Virus record (IMG/VR): IMGVR_UViG_3300031857_001291
Span: 1 to 24,852 of that record
Direction: 5' to 3' (one strand)
Length of the DNA stretch: 24,852 nt
Source of the DNA: a virus
Shown: positions 14,901 through 23,900 of the stretch, in pieces
How positions within the stretch are numbered: position 1 is the first letter of the stretch
How the letters are laid out: the number at the start of each line of letters is the position of its first letter
Notes under the pieces: model-generated
The model's database searches: none
Seen by the model: the letters and a program-made list of their open reading frames with translations, nothing else
What the model was told of the DNA's origin: nothing
Position numbers and translations under genes: made by a program

Positions 14901-17900
14901 GCAACTAAACCTGTTTCTCCAGGAACTTGTGAAGTGATTAATTCTGTAATAGTTCCTGTAAAAACTTCTGGAATAGGAAATTATACAATAACAGTGATTG
15001 GTTCTGGGTCTAATTTTGTAACTAATGTTCCCACTCCAGCACTTCCCTTTCCAGATCAAACAAATAGTTTAATTGATCCTACAACCAATTTTCCAAGGAT
15101 TACAGAAAAATCAAGAATCACTATTAGTGAGGTGGGGGCTTGTAATGCTCCAGCTAAAGAGCAAGATTTGAAAGTGGTTTCTTATTATGCCTCTTTAAAA
15201 AATCTAAATATAAATCAATGGGGACAACTTTATACATATTCCACTATTGATACAGGTTTTCAAATAAATGTTAACTTTGGCACCACTCAAGGTGGAAGAG
15301 TTGTTTTTGGAGGAGATACATTTATAAGTAGATTCACATTTAAGACAAAACTTCCTTTCTTTATAGATAACAGAGTGGGAGCTCCTGATGACTCTGATAT
15401 ATTTTATGATGAAATAGGTAATGTTGCCTATCCTAAATATTGGCATTCTTCAAGATCTATCACTGAAAATTATGTTTTAACTACAGGGCAAATTTTAACA
15501 AATATAATTTCGTACAAGGCTAATAACTTTGACTGTCCTAACGATCCTGGTTCTATAGCTCCTCCAAGTGGAACAAATGTTGCTGGTACATACAGAACTT
15601 TCTATGATGGATATTTCTATTTGTTTGCATATGGTATTCCTAATTTTTATTGTGAAACTTCTTACAACTTAGATCTTCGTCAAGCATTTAATAATAGAGA
15701 AGGAGATTTCTGGCCTCATGTAAGCACAGGTATTCCTGATGATTGGGTGCAAGAAGATTTTGTTTCTATTGCTAATGATAACACGTACACTTACAATAGA
15801 ACGTTTAGCAAACAAAATAAGGAGAACTTTTTCTCCCATCTTCCTCCAGATTGGGAAGAAAAGTTGTGTTTTACCAACTATCCATTTAGAGCAATATATT
15901 CAGACAGACAAGTTGAGAACGCTGATAACAGAGTGAATAACTGGTTGTATTACAGAGCTGTTTCATTCTTTGACTTCCCTCAGAATTATGGGAAGCTTAC
16001 ATCCTTAGATGGTATACAGAACAGAGCTGTTTTAGCTAGATTTGAGAATAAGTCATTGCTTTACAATACACTTCTCACTGTTGAAACAAGTAATCCACAA
16101 GCTGCTTATTTAGGAAACGATACATTGTTTAGAAGTGCTCCTCCTATTGATTTTGCAGAAACAGATCTTGGATATGTAGGAAGTCAGAACAAGTTTCTTT
16201 TAAAAATTCCTCAAGGACAAATCACCGTTGATGCTAAAAGAGGACAAATATTCCTAGTTTCAGGAAACCAGGCTACAGACTTAACAGCATTTGGATCTGG
16301 TATGAATAGGTTCTTTACAGATCATTTAGCTTTTGAAATCTTAAGATTTTTCCCTGATTTAGAAACTGTGGTGAACAATGAGAGAATTGTTATCCCTGGA
16401 GTGAATATAGACAACCATTTCAATGGAATAGGATTACATGGTGTATATGATAGTAAGTATGACAGGGTGATAATCACTAAGTTGGACTATGTTCCTCTTT
16501 CTAATGATGTTAAATATGACTACACCACCAAGGATTTTTATATAGAAGAGATTATAAACAATACACCTATTAGAACAATCATCTATTTATCTGATAAGGA
16601 GTATTTCTGTAACAAGTCTTGGACTCTATCATTCAACCTAAACACAAAAACTTGGGTGAGCTTCCACAGCTACCTCCCCAACTTCTACATGGGAGAGAAC
16701 AATTTCTTCTATTCAGGAGTGAATGGATGTTGTGATGGATTTGATTTAAGCGGGTTTGGTGTTATTGCTACAAGTAATTTGGCTGAAGTGGTTGACAGAA
16801 CTACTACAACCACCACTACAGAACCTGTTTCATTCCCTTTACCATCCTATGATTGCGATTGTTCTGGAACAGCATATTCTATAGATTGTTCTTTAGATGG
16901 GACAGCTTTTGATGTAACACCTACAACCACCACTACTACCACTTGTGGATTTGGAGATAATCAATACGTATTTATAACTGGATATACAGTGAATTCTACA
17001 GATGTCACATCAACACTTTCTCTTGAAATTGCTTGTAATGCTGCAAATTATTATCAAGGTTCTGTAGGTATCAATTGTTCATTTTCATTTACAGATATAA
17101 CAGTTTTCTCAGATAGCCTATCTGTTGGAGAAATAGTGTACGAATCTCCTTGTATCACTATTCCTGATGGTTGGTATTTTACAAGCAACTATCCAGCAGA
17201 TGGGTTAGTTTATTATGTTGTTGATGGACAAATTGTTGAAATAACACCCTGCATATGCACTGTTACAGAAACCACCACTGTTGTTCCAAATATTCCAGAA
17301 TGTTGTTCAAATATTTACATAATGAACGATAAGGTGATGTATAGAGATATAAATGGTAACTATACATTAAATGTTCCAGGATATGTTTCTTCTACAGGGA
17401 TTGCAATAACATCTAATAAGTTCTTTGCAATTAATACACAAATAAATGAATGGGATGTGACACTAGCTCCATTCTCAGCAACATTTAACAGAAACATTGC
17501 TCTTCCAGGAGGATTTACAACATCTTCAGGAATTGTAGCAATAAATAATACAACATTAGTTGCTGTAAATGATACACCTGCTCCTCAAAAGGTTGTGGAG
17601 CTTGATATAACAGGAGTGACAGCATCTTTAACAAATCAGTTTGATTTACAAACAGATAGAGTGGCAATTGGAAATCCTTTGTATACAACAGGAGGAAAGC
17701 TCATATTAATTAATCAAGACACAGTTTCCAACGATTACTATCTATCTCAATATGACTATTCTACAGGAACTTTAGAAGTGGACTTCAACATGGGATCTTT
17801 TGCAGCAGTGTCTGTTGCATATTGTGATTGTTTAATATACTTAGTAGATGGTCTTGGAAAAGTGGTAATGGTTGTTAGCACATATCCTGGATATGAGCTT

Positions 17901-18251
17901 ATTACAATTATACCACCAACAGGATTAACTTTCTCCCTTTATACACAATTGATGAGTTGTGTTGTAAACTCTCTAACAGAAAATCCATTATTAACAACAA
18001 CAACTAGTACCACTGTGGTTACATATTGCTACACAGTGGATGTTTCTGGAGAAGGAACACTTTTATGGTTAGATGGTTTTGGAGAAACACAATCTCTAGA
18101 AATCACTGACCCACAAACACTTACACTTTGTGCTCAGTTTAATTCAATTTCTAGTGATGAAGATTTAACATTCATTTCATGTTCAGACTATCTACCATGT
18201 ACAACAGAAGGAGATTGTCCTACAACAACAACCACTACCACCTCACCCTAA
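11949..18251 (+). CDS. Giant tail muzzle / tail-stabilisation protein with poly-Thr modules
   Basis: A 2100-residue protein, longer than the roughly 1500 usual for crAss-like muzzle proteins, the P22 gp10-type tail tip. Residues 1-1617 look like the muzzle core: IYWTDGVNPRRYLNL (140-154), DEVYAFEIVFLL with FHIPGR around residues 380-405, and the repeated-blade propeller text ending near KTWVSFHSYLPNFY (about 1568). From 1618 on, the protein becomes a chain of Cys-rich beta modules separated by Thr runs, including a propeller-like module (about 1784-2010). The last module ends with TTTTTTTSP and the stop. Excess length lies in this tail, suggesting recent acquisition of exchangeable receptor-binding domains. 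Start: first ATG, AT-rich leader without Shine-Dalgarno motif. Confident as muzzle-type; the domain details are inference. Confidence 0.7.
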   Translation: MAEETKKDQGAINLNSGVAQTGLNMDQSVNQIGQGSLTYALNAAVENFDANSVNYQNEPGNEFCVQFPSGFSLIGHHLIAEQNKHIFFLVNSDTGDSHIGYMDNNDCIYKIYVDAKCLNFNIKNPIHKIVHKITNCTTEIYWTDGVNPRRYLNLNDIPYTFAAASTFCDPSFTNEVDCNQLKLQPNFKIPLLSIVDVQEGGDLTAGTYQFAIQYSDATGNPFTSYYSITNPTPIADPFLTTPNFDYKVGKSIVVEIKNLDETGQYQYFNLAVIKTVNDIPSVELVGTYFIDELTKRITYTGQNVTQIRLTINDIFEKFPYYEIAQDLTVVQDVLVWDNLTSIDRINYQEIASKIQLQWQTYKLPATENYADELNATNLRGYLRDEVYAFEIVFLLKNGKQTDGFHIPGRVKNAFEISVPDVPTTNPDFIGEPDDPIAGTSEYWKIYNTAVDLGPATGDKIGNAVPHRYGDFAYWESEETYPCNKDVWGDLAGQKIRHHKFPDVLVSPIFESKIFAPPTKLVMEQGSVFPIGVKIDVDDIQDLIQKSNLTDEQKADIAGFKIVRGDRSTNKSIIGKGILRNVGSYTREEQTFYFPNYPYNELQPDVFLTSNNNAFAKEATPWLVICTQSGKYEITDINTGKLIPKPMVAGETYEICSITRPKRLSGAAKIGPANYESWTVVGDGNSHADYSWVDPFSTTNSNGTPGNIRVFSNVFGNSSFGPIVIAVGGSISYTGSCTGLGAACSREKKIQNPREVQDIGSVNFTKGRISKLSCNSTTPLTSTGTNIASAKRMVFNSPETSFGNPFLGNILKLENVMFGGGLGHFVQVKNNANYKLLSKDAQFDALNSSQSVANIGGFNAGSMFAAYQSYLTIYVNGITRKNYAYSYNSIASYDYSSEIANGLGIKQRPLDIAQYLIPGVLNVGDDKNINNFQRESSVYLKTTENLIDTTIYYKEYRICNSNVSSTLQKPEDTFEFSYVDENYKNATKPVSPGTCEVINSVIVPVKTSGIGNYTITVIGSGSNFVTNVPTPALPFPDQTNSLIDPTTNFPRITEKSRITISEVGACNAPAKEQDLKVVSYYASLKNLNINQWGQLYTYSTIDTGFQINVNFGTTQGGRVVFGGDTFISRFTFKTKLPFFIDNRVGAPDDSDIFYDEIGNVAYPKYWHSSRSITENYVLTTGQILTNIISYKANNFDCPNDPGSIAPPSGTNVAGTYRTFYDGYFYLFAYGIPNFYCETSYNLDLRQAFNNREGDFWPHVSTGIPDDWVQEDFVSIANDNTYTYNRTFSKQNKENFFSHLPPDWEEKLCFTNYPFRAIYSDRQVENADNRVNNWLYYRAVSFFDFPQNYGKLTSLDGIQNRAVLARFENKSLLYNTLLTVETSNPQAAYLGNDTLFRSAPPIDFAETDLGYVGSQNKFLLKIPQGQITVDAKRGQIFLVSGNQATDLTAFGSGMNRFFTDHLAFEILRFFPDLETVVNNERIVIPGVNIDNHFNGIGLHGVYDSKYDRVIITKLDYVPLSNDVKYDYTTKDFYIEEIINNTPIRTIIYLSDKEYFCNKSWTLSFNLNTKTWVSFHSYLPNFYMGENNFFYSGVNGCCDGFDLSGFGVIATSNLAEVVDRTTTTTTTEPVSFPLPSYDCDCSGTAYSIDCSLDGTAFDVTPTTTTTTTCGFGDNQYVFITGYTVNSTDVTSTLSLEIACNAANYYQGSVGINCSFSFTDITVFSDSLSVGEIVYESPCITIPDGWYFTSNYPADGLVYYVVDGQIVEITPCICTVTETTTVVPNIPECCSNIYIMNDKVMYRDINGNYTLNVPGYVSSTGIAITSNKFFAINTQINEWDVTLAPFSATFNRNIALPGGFTTSSGIVAINNTTLVAVNDTPAPQKVVELDITGVTASLTNQFDLQTDRVAIGNPLYTTGGKLILINQDTVSNDYYLSQYDYSTGTLEVDFNMGSFAAVSVAYCDCLIYLVDGLGKVVMVVSTYPGYELITIIPPTGLTFSLYTQLMSCVVNSLTENPLLTTTTSTTVVTYCYTVDVSGEGTLLWLDGFGETQSLEITDPQTLTLCAQFNSISSDEDLTFISCSDYLPCTTEGDCPTTTTTTTSP
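16800..18242 (+). repeat. Five poly-threonine linkers in the muzzle tail
   Basis: Thr runs at 16800-16820 (7 Thr), 16923-16943 (7 Thr), about 17263-17283 (short, TETTTVV), 17994-18014 (TTTTSTT) and 18222-18242 (7 Thr) divide the last 480 residues into five blocks. The runs are ACN-codon repeats like those in the small genes, and the last sits at the C-terminus, two codons before the stop. The spacing of 120 to about 730 bases is the size of single beta domains or a propeller. Confidence 0.85.
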
Positions 18252-18261
18252 AGAACAATAG

Positions 18262-19134
18262 ATGTCAAAAGTAGTATATATAAAGTTGGCAAAATCTGCA
18301 CCAAATGCAGGACCTTTCACTATTTATGATAATCTAGGAAACCTAATAGCAGCAAATGTTTCCATGAAAGATCTTATTGATGGAGTTGCCTATCCTGTAG
18401 ATGATAATGCAACTCGTGTGCTACTTGAATCAAAAGGAAGATGTAAATTTGTAAAATCTATTCTTATTGATGACTTAAATATTAGTATCATAGATTATGC
18501 AAATGTAAAATACACCCAGACATTTACAGGGTGTGTTTGGAGACATTTAAAGAATCCGCAGATATACAATACATATTACGGAGAAACCCAGCCTTACATA
18601 ATCGAATATCCTTTTGCATATAAGTATTATGATGAAATATTGCAGAATGTAAAGGATTATACAAAGGTGTATCAATACCTCCCAGACCAATTTGGGGTGT
18701 TTGATGACAATAGAAAGATAACATTGGACAATGCATGGTTTAACAAAGCTGTGTTATATAACGATCAACAGTCTTCAGGGGTGTTAGAACTGGTTGCAAA
18801 ACCAATGAACAACCTAAAGGAATACATGAAGTATCCTATGTACAATGCTGATAGTAAGGTGATTACATACACTAAGAGTGACAACTTCTACCAGTATAAC
18901 ACATTCTGGTCTTTAGTAAAGGATAAAAGAGACCTTCTATTCACCAAGACATGTGAATCTCTATCTTTGGATAAGGTGGTGAATCAGTCAAATATGGACT
19001 ATGGTAAACGTTCATATAGAAAAGAACCTCTGAGAGCTAAGGATTTGAAGGTGAGGCACATCTTAGACAACCGTTCTGACATTCACTTAGTTTCTCAATT
19101 TATTGTTACACCAAGTCAAATCTCATTCAAATAA
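18262..19134 (+). CDS. Muzzle-C-terminus-like protein with acquired N-terminal domain
   Basis: A 290-residue protein starting 10 bases after the muzzle stop. Residues 1-75 are a small beta domain (APNAGPFTIYDNLGN, then NVSMKDLIDGVAYPV) similar by eye to the N-terminus of the protein at 7881. Residues 85-290 read like the C-terminal part of long crAss-like muzzle proteins: YGETQPYIIEYPFAYKYY, then EILQNVKDYTKV, QSSGVLELVAKP, KSDNFYQYNTFW, ending IVTPSQISFK. So this gene may be the detached end of the muzzle with a new head domain. A TAG lies immediately before the start, so it is not a readthrough extension. Seen: the N-terminal resemblance and gene order. Inferred: the split. Stop overlaps the next start by one base (TAATG). 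Confidence 0.55.
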   Translation: MSKVVYIKLAKSAPNAGPFTIYDNLGNLIAANVSMKDLIDGVAYPVDDNATRVLLESKGRCKFVKSILIDDLNISIIDYANVKYTQTFTGCVWRHLKNPQIYNTYYGETQPYIIEYPFAYKYYDEILQNVKDYTKVYQYLPDQFGVFDDNRKITLDNAWFNKAVLYNDQQSSGVLELVAKPMNNLKEYMKYPMYNADSKVITYTKSDNFYQYNTFWSLVKDKRDLLFTKTCESLSLDKVVNQSNMDYGKRSYRKEPLRAKDLKVRHILDNRSDIHLVSQFIVTPSQISFK

Positions 19135-20924
19135 TGGCAAAATGGTTAAACAAATATGATGCTCCAAAAGCCCAAAATGGTATAGAGGGTACAATGGGAG
19201 GACTTACAGACAAAGGCTTTAATTATAATGGAGCTTGGGGAGGTCCTTCTATGGAAATGGGTGGGAACATTCAACCCCCTATGGCAGGAGCTGTACAAAC
19301 CCTCCCAATGTACCAAATGGGAGGATATGTCTATCCCACAACATTTGTTCCTGAGGCAGAGATGGGAGCATCTCTTCCTGGTTCTGTAGGATTCACGTAC
19401 GCACGCACGCAAGGAATTCCTTCTGAAGGTCCTTATGGAAAGAAAACAGTTCCCAGTGCTCAGAATGGACAGGAGATGCAATTCTACCAAAATGCACTAG
19501 ATTGGACTCCTAGGAATATAAGTGAGTATGGATCAGAAATACCTATGGGTCAAAAAAGTAAGAAAATTCCTGATTATTTAAAACCAACAAAATTACCAAT
19601 TGGTGATATTGCTCAACAGACAGGTATTAAGAGTAATGAGCAAATAATGGCTGAAATAGTTGGTGCTGCTAGATTAAAACAAAAAAAGGAACAAGCAGCA
19701 AGAACAAGAACAACAATTGGTCCAGATGCAAGAACAGCTGGTGAGAAACAGAAAGCTAGAGAGTTCACAGAACAAGTAAACAAACGTAGAAAGGATTTAG
19801 GGTTTATGGAGGGTGCTGGACATAGTCAAGAATACATAGATAAGAAAAGAGCAGAAGCTGATAAAATTTTAACAGCTATTGAGGTAGGTACATTATTAGA
19901 AGCTCCTGTTAGTGCAGGGATTAAAGGTGTTGCAAAAGCTGCTCCAAGAGTAGGTGAATATTTAACAACACAAACCCCTTTAAAAAATGCTTACAAATTA
20001 AATCCTTGGGCATTTAAATCTAATCCTGAAGCCTATTATAGAATGATAGGTGAAGGAGGATATGCTGATGCATTAGAATCTGGTATTATAAGAGCTAATC
20101 CAAAAAGAGGAAAATTTGAAGTTCCCTATTTTGCAAAAGGAAAACCACATTCAGTTTATAGTGGTCCTTATATGGCTGAATATACAGCAGATGATGTAAT
20201 TTTTCCAAAATATAATTTTTCCGATTATGCCACTCCTTTAGAAACTATCACTGTAGGAAATCCAAATCTTAAGTTTTACAAACAAGATTGGCTAAAAGGA
20301 TTTAAAGAAGTTCCTAAATCTTCAGTTTCTTTTGGTCAAACTAGTCAAATTGCAGATGATTTGTTTAATCCAATTTCAGATGATATATTAAAATATCTTC
20401 TTGATGATACTAAACATCCTTTGTTTATAAGAGCTCTTGGAAAAATTGTACCTCCTGGAACCAGTATAGCTGCCCCAGGATTATATGCTCAAGTTTTAAA
20501 TCAAAGTTTATCTGAAGAAGATAAAAGTAAACTTCCAGAATTTGCTAGAGAACATTTGGAAAAAATGGCAAATCAATTTAATATAGATTCTAAGTTAAAA
20601 CAAAAGAAAAAGGGTGGTGTGGTAAAAGATAATAATGGATATTGGAATCCTGACAATTGGGGAAAGGTGGTGGAAATAGATTCTCCCAATATAACAATGA
20701 AAGGTGTTAATCAAGATTTAATAGGAGTGTCTGATACAGGAGATGTACAATACATGACTTCTGGGAACGATTATATATTTGATGGAAACCGTGTAAAAGA
20801 ATACCCCGCAGCTAAATATGGTGTAAATCAACAGGATGAAAAGACTGTTCAACATTTAGATCAATTACTTAACTTTACTAATAAACCGAAAGCCAAGAAT
20901 GGTTGGCTCTCTAAATACGAATAA
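19134..20924 (+). CDS. Cargo protein 1 (possible head-packaged, ejected protein)
   Basis: A 596-residue protein of the cargo type seen in crAss-like and related Bacteroidota phages. The N-terminus starts WLNKYDAPKAQNG and the C-terminus ends KAKNGWLSKYE, so a WLxKY motif marks both ends. Residues 40-120 contain GG-aromatic repeats and a second AQNG. Residues 170-235 are helical, charged and coiled-coil-like. Residues about 288-385 form a compact domain: NPWAFKSNPEAYYRMIGEGG (Arg303), SGIIRANPKRG, PYFAKGKP, then GPYMAEYTADD (Glu349). This resembles polyvalent phage proteins with ADP-ribosyltransferase-like folds, but identity is unproven. A basic patch (QKKKGG) follows near residue 487. Probably packed in the head and ejected with the genome. 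Confidence 0.6.
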   Translation: MAKWLNKYDAPKAQNGIEGTMGGLTDKGFNYNGAWGGPSMEMGGNIQPPMAGAVQTLPMYQMGGYVYPTTFVPEAEMGASLPGSVGFTYARTQGIPSEGPYGKKTVPSAQNGQEMQFYQNALDWTPRNISEYGSEIPMGQKSKKIPDYLKPTKLPIGDIAQQTGIKSNEQIMAEIVGAARLKQKKEQAARTRTTIGPDARTAGEKQKAREFTEQVNKRRKDLGFMEGAGHSQEYIDKKRAEADKILTAIEVGTLLEAPVSAGIKGVAKAAPRVGEYLTTQTPLKNAYKLNPWAFKSNPEAYYRMIGEGGYADALESGIIRANPKRGKFEVPYFAKGKPHSVYSGPYMAEYTADDVIFPKYNFSDYATPLETITVGNPNLKFYKQDWLKGFKEVPKSSVSFGQTSQIADDLFNPISDDILKYLLDDTKHPLFIRALGKIVPPGTSIAAPGLYAQVLNQSLSEEDKSKLPEFAREHLEKMANQFNIDSKLKQKKKGGVVKDNNGYWNPDNWGKVVEIDSPNITMKGVNQDLIGVSDTGDVQYMTSGNDYIFDGNRVKEYPAAKYGVNQQDEKTVQHLDQLLNFTNKPKAKNGWLSKYE

Positions 20925-20925
20925 T

Positions 20926-23900
20926 ATGAAAGCAAAGTTCCTCAAAATCGCTGGTGTTAAATCTGAAAAGGAATTCTACAAGAAATATCCTACAGAAGCT
21001 GCATTCTTCAAAGCTCATCCTGAAGCAAAACAGCTTAAGAAAGCTAAGGTGGGATCGTATATTGGTGGAGAACAAAATCCTTCCAAAATTGTTTCTTATG
21101 GTGAGTATGAAAATCTAGCTCCTTTACAAGTTTTTGGAAAAACAAAAGAGCAAATAGATAGAGAAAATGTTGCCATGTCTTTACAACAAAACAATGCTTC
21201 TAGAGGCATAACAGATGCTTTACAAAAAATATCTGATAGTATTGGTAATGTTCAAGGTAAGAAGGTTAAGAAAGCTCAAGAGGGTGCTACAGCAGCTGGA
21301 AAATCTACAAATGTTCTAGGAGGTATTGCTCAAGGACTTCCTTTAATAGGGAATGTAATAGAAGCTATTGGTAGCATAGGGCAAATGAAGCAACAGCGTA
21401 AAGAATTAGAAAGAGCTTCTAAAATAAGTGATATTGCTTTACAGGCCTCTCAAACCCAGCCTGAAAGAACAGCTAGAAGATATACACAACAACAAGTTAT
21501 AAGTCCTAATGAAGTATTTATTCCTGGAGGAACAACAACAGAAATCCTTGCTGAATATGGAGCTTCTATAGGAGGCACTCCTACAGAAATCCAAAACATG
21601 TACAATCCTGGTGATTTATATTCCAATCTTGGATATGAGCCTCTATCCGAAAGTGATATTGTAAAACAATACAAATCGGGAGGAGCTATTCCTAAAGCTG
21701 TTACAGGATTTGAAAAGTTTATGTCTGGTGGTGGTGGACAAGCTGTTTCATCTTTAATAGGAGCAGGGTTTTCTCAATTAGGTGGGGGTGCTGCTGCTGG
21801 TTCTCAAATAGGAGGTGCTCTTGGACAGGGGTTAAGTATGATTCCTGGAGTGGGGGCTGTTGTTGGTCCAGCTTTTTCAGCTGTAGGAGGATTGGCAGGT
21901 GCAATAATTGATGCTCCAGGTGCTAAACAAGAAAAAATGAATAAGGAGAAGCTTAAGAGTAATATAGGCACTATGGCCTTACAAAATTCTTTAGAAGCAG
22001 CATTAGGAAATAATTCTTCAGTTGTTAGAAATGGTGGTAATATTCCTTATGCAGAACATGGATGGGTGAGTCATGATTGGCAACCACAAGTGATTGCTAA
22101 ATGGGGAGACATAAATGTTGAAGATGTTGATGATATATTCAGACCTGCTGATATGAAAACACTTGAATATGGTGGTCCTGTAAAAGCTCAAGTTGGATGG
22201 AATCTTCCTTATGAAAACTATGAAGAAAGACTAGAAAGGTTTAGAGGTATAATGGGAAAATATTCTGATGAAGATTTGAATAAAAGAGCTACAACACAAG
22301 CTGGTTTGGAAGAATATGCAAAGCTCTATCCAAATGAACCTTTTACGCTAGATGACATTGCTTTCTTTCAAGACTACACAACAAAGGTGTTAGATCCTCA
22401 GACACAAGCGTTTATGCAAAGAAGGGGTGCTGATTGGAAGCCTGGAACAGAGCGCAGTAAGAGAGATGCTATATGGGGACCAAAAACACATAGACAACCT
22501 CTTGCAACAGCAGCAATTAAGCCTGCAGGAGCTTCTGAGTTCACTGAGCTTGGAACAGTGAGAGAAGGATATGCTACATCTGGTGTAAATAGTGGTAGTG
22601 GAGGAAGTGCTGACATGAAAGGATTGGTTCCAAGTAGAATGGTTCTTCCTGGTGGAAAATCTGTTAATGTACAATTCCTTGGAGATGAGGGTAGTAAAAA
22701 ACCTTATTTTAGAAATGAAACAGGAGACTTAGTTCCTTATGATCCTAGTAAATATCATTCTGATACAGGAAAATATTACAGAACAGGAGGAAATCTTAAA
22801 CAAAACTATCTTTCTGAATTAGACAATTTCAACTTTGGTGGTAGTTTAAAAACACATTGGGGAGGGTATGCTGAGCCAATTTCTCAAAACCCATATCTTC
22901 CGGGTACAGGCGAAACTGTATTATTTAAAGGACAATATCATAGTCAGTCTGATGGAAAAGGAAGAACTGGTATAGGAGTTTCCTATAAAAGTCCTGATGA
23001 AAAGGGTATTCAAGACTATGCTGAATATGGAACAAAGGCTGCTGAAAACATGGCTCAGGTTGAAGTGGAGCATGGAGAACCAGCTATACAAACTTATGAA
23101 AACTCGAAATCAAACAATTCAAGTTTTGCTGAAGAAGGTGCTAGTGTAGGTGATGATTTATCAATGACTGTATATGGAGCACTGAAGGCTAAAGCAATGG
23201 TTCCTTTTGATAAACTTGCAAAAGGACTAAGTTATAAAGGATATGTAAATAAGCTTTCTAAGAAAGAAAATAAGGCAATGGCCAATCTTAACAAAGCAGA
23301 GCAAGAGCTTTCAGAATTAGATGTTAATAGTAATTTTGCTAAGGCTACAAAAAACTCACTAGAAGCAATAGTGACTGGAGCACATATGACTCTTAAAGAT
23401 ATTGCTGGTAAAAAAATGTTAGCTGCAGAGTTGCAAAATACTACAAATGAAAAAGCTGAAGAATATGGACTGGATGCTGATGCTTTAGCTAAAGGCAAAT
23501 TCAAACCGTCTAAAGATATGGACAAAGCAAAATATGGTAAAGAAATAGATAAGGCTCAGAAAGGAAAGAAAAAGGCAAAAACTTTAAACATTAAAACTCT
23601 AAAACCAGGAGTTGATGAAATAGCAGAACCTGAACTAATTGATGAGTCTGAAACTAAACAAAAACCCAAAGAAAAATCTGCAGAAGAAATTAGAGCTGAA
23701 CAGGTTGCAAATTTAAGAGAAGCCGGTATTACTGAAGGTCCTTCAAAATCTAAAGGTGAAGCGGAATATGAAAAACTTCCAGAAAAAGATCAAAAATTGT
23801 ATGATTACAATCTTTACAAAGCGATCTTGAAACAAGAAAAGAAAGATCTTGCTAAAGAGAAAGATCCTTCCAAACAACTTGCTATAAAGCAAAAAAGTGC

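Noticed and set aside
18222-18262. Programmed frameshift or readthrough joining muzzle and next gene
   Set aside because: A TAA ends the muzzle and a TAG lies just before the next ATG in that frame; no slippery heptamer with a following hairpin was visible.
20899-20925. Nine-residue N-terminal extension of cargo protein 2
   Set aside because: The extension reuses the end of the previous gene and does not fit the family start; the ATG at 20926, right after the previous stop, is more likely.
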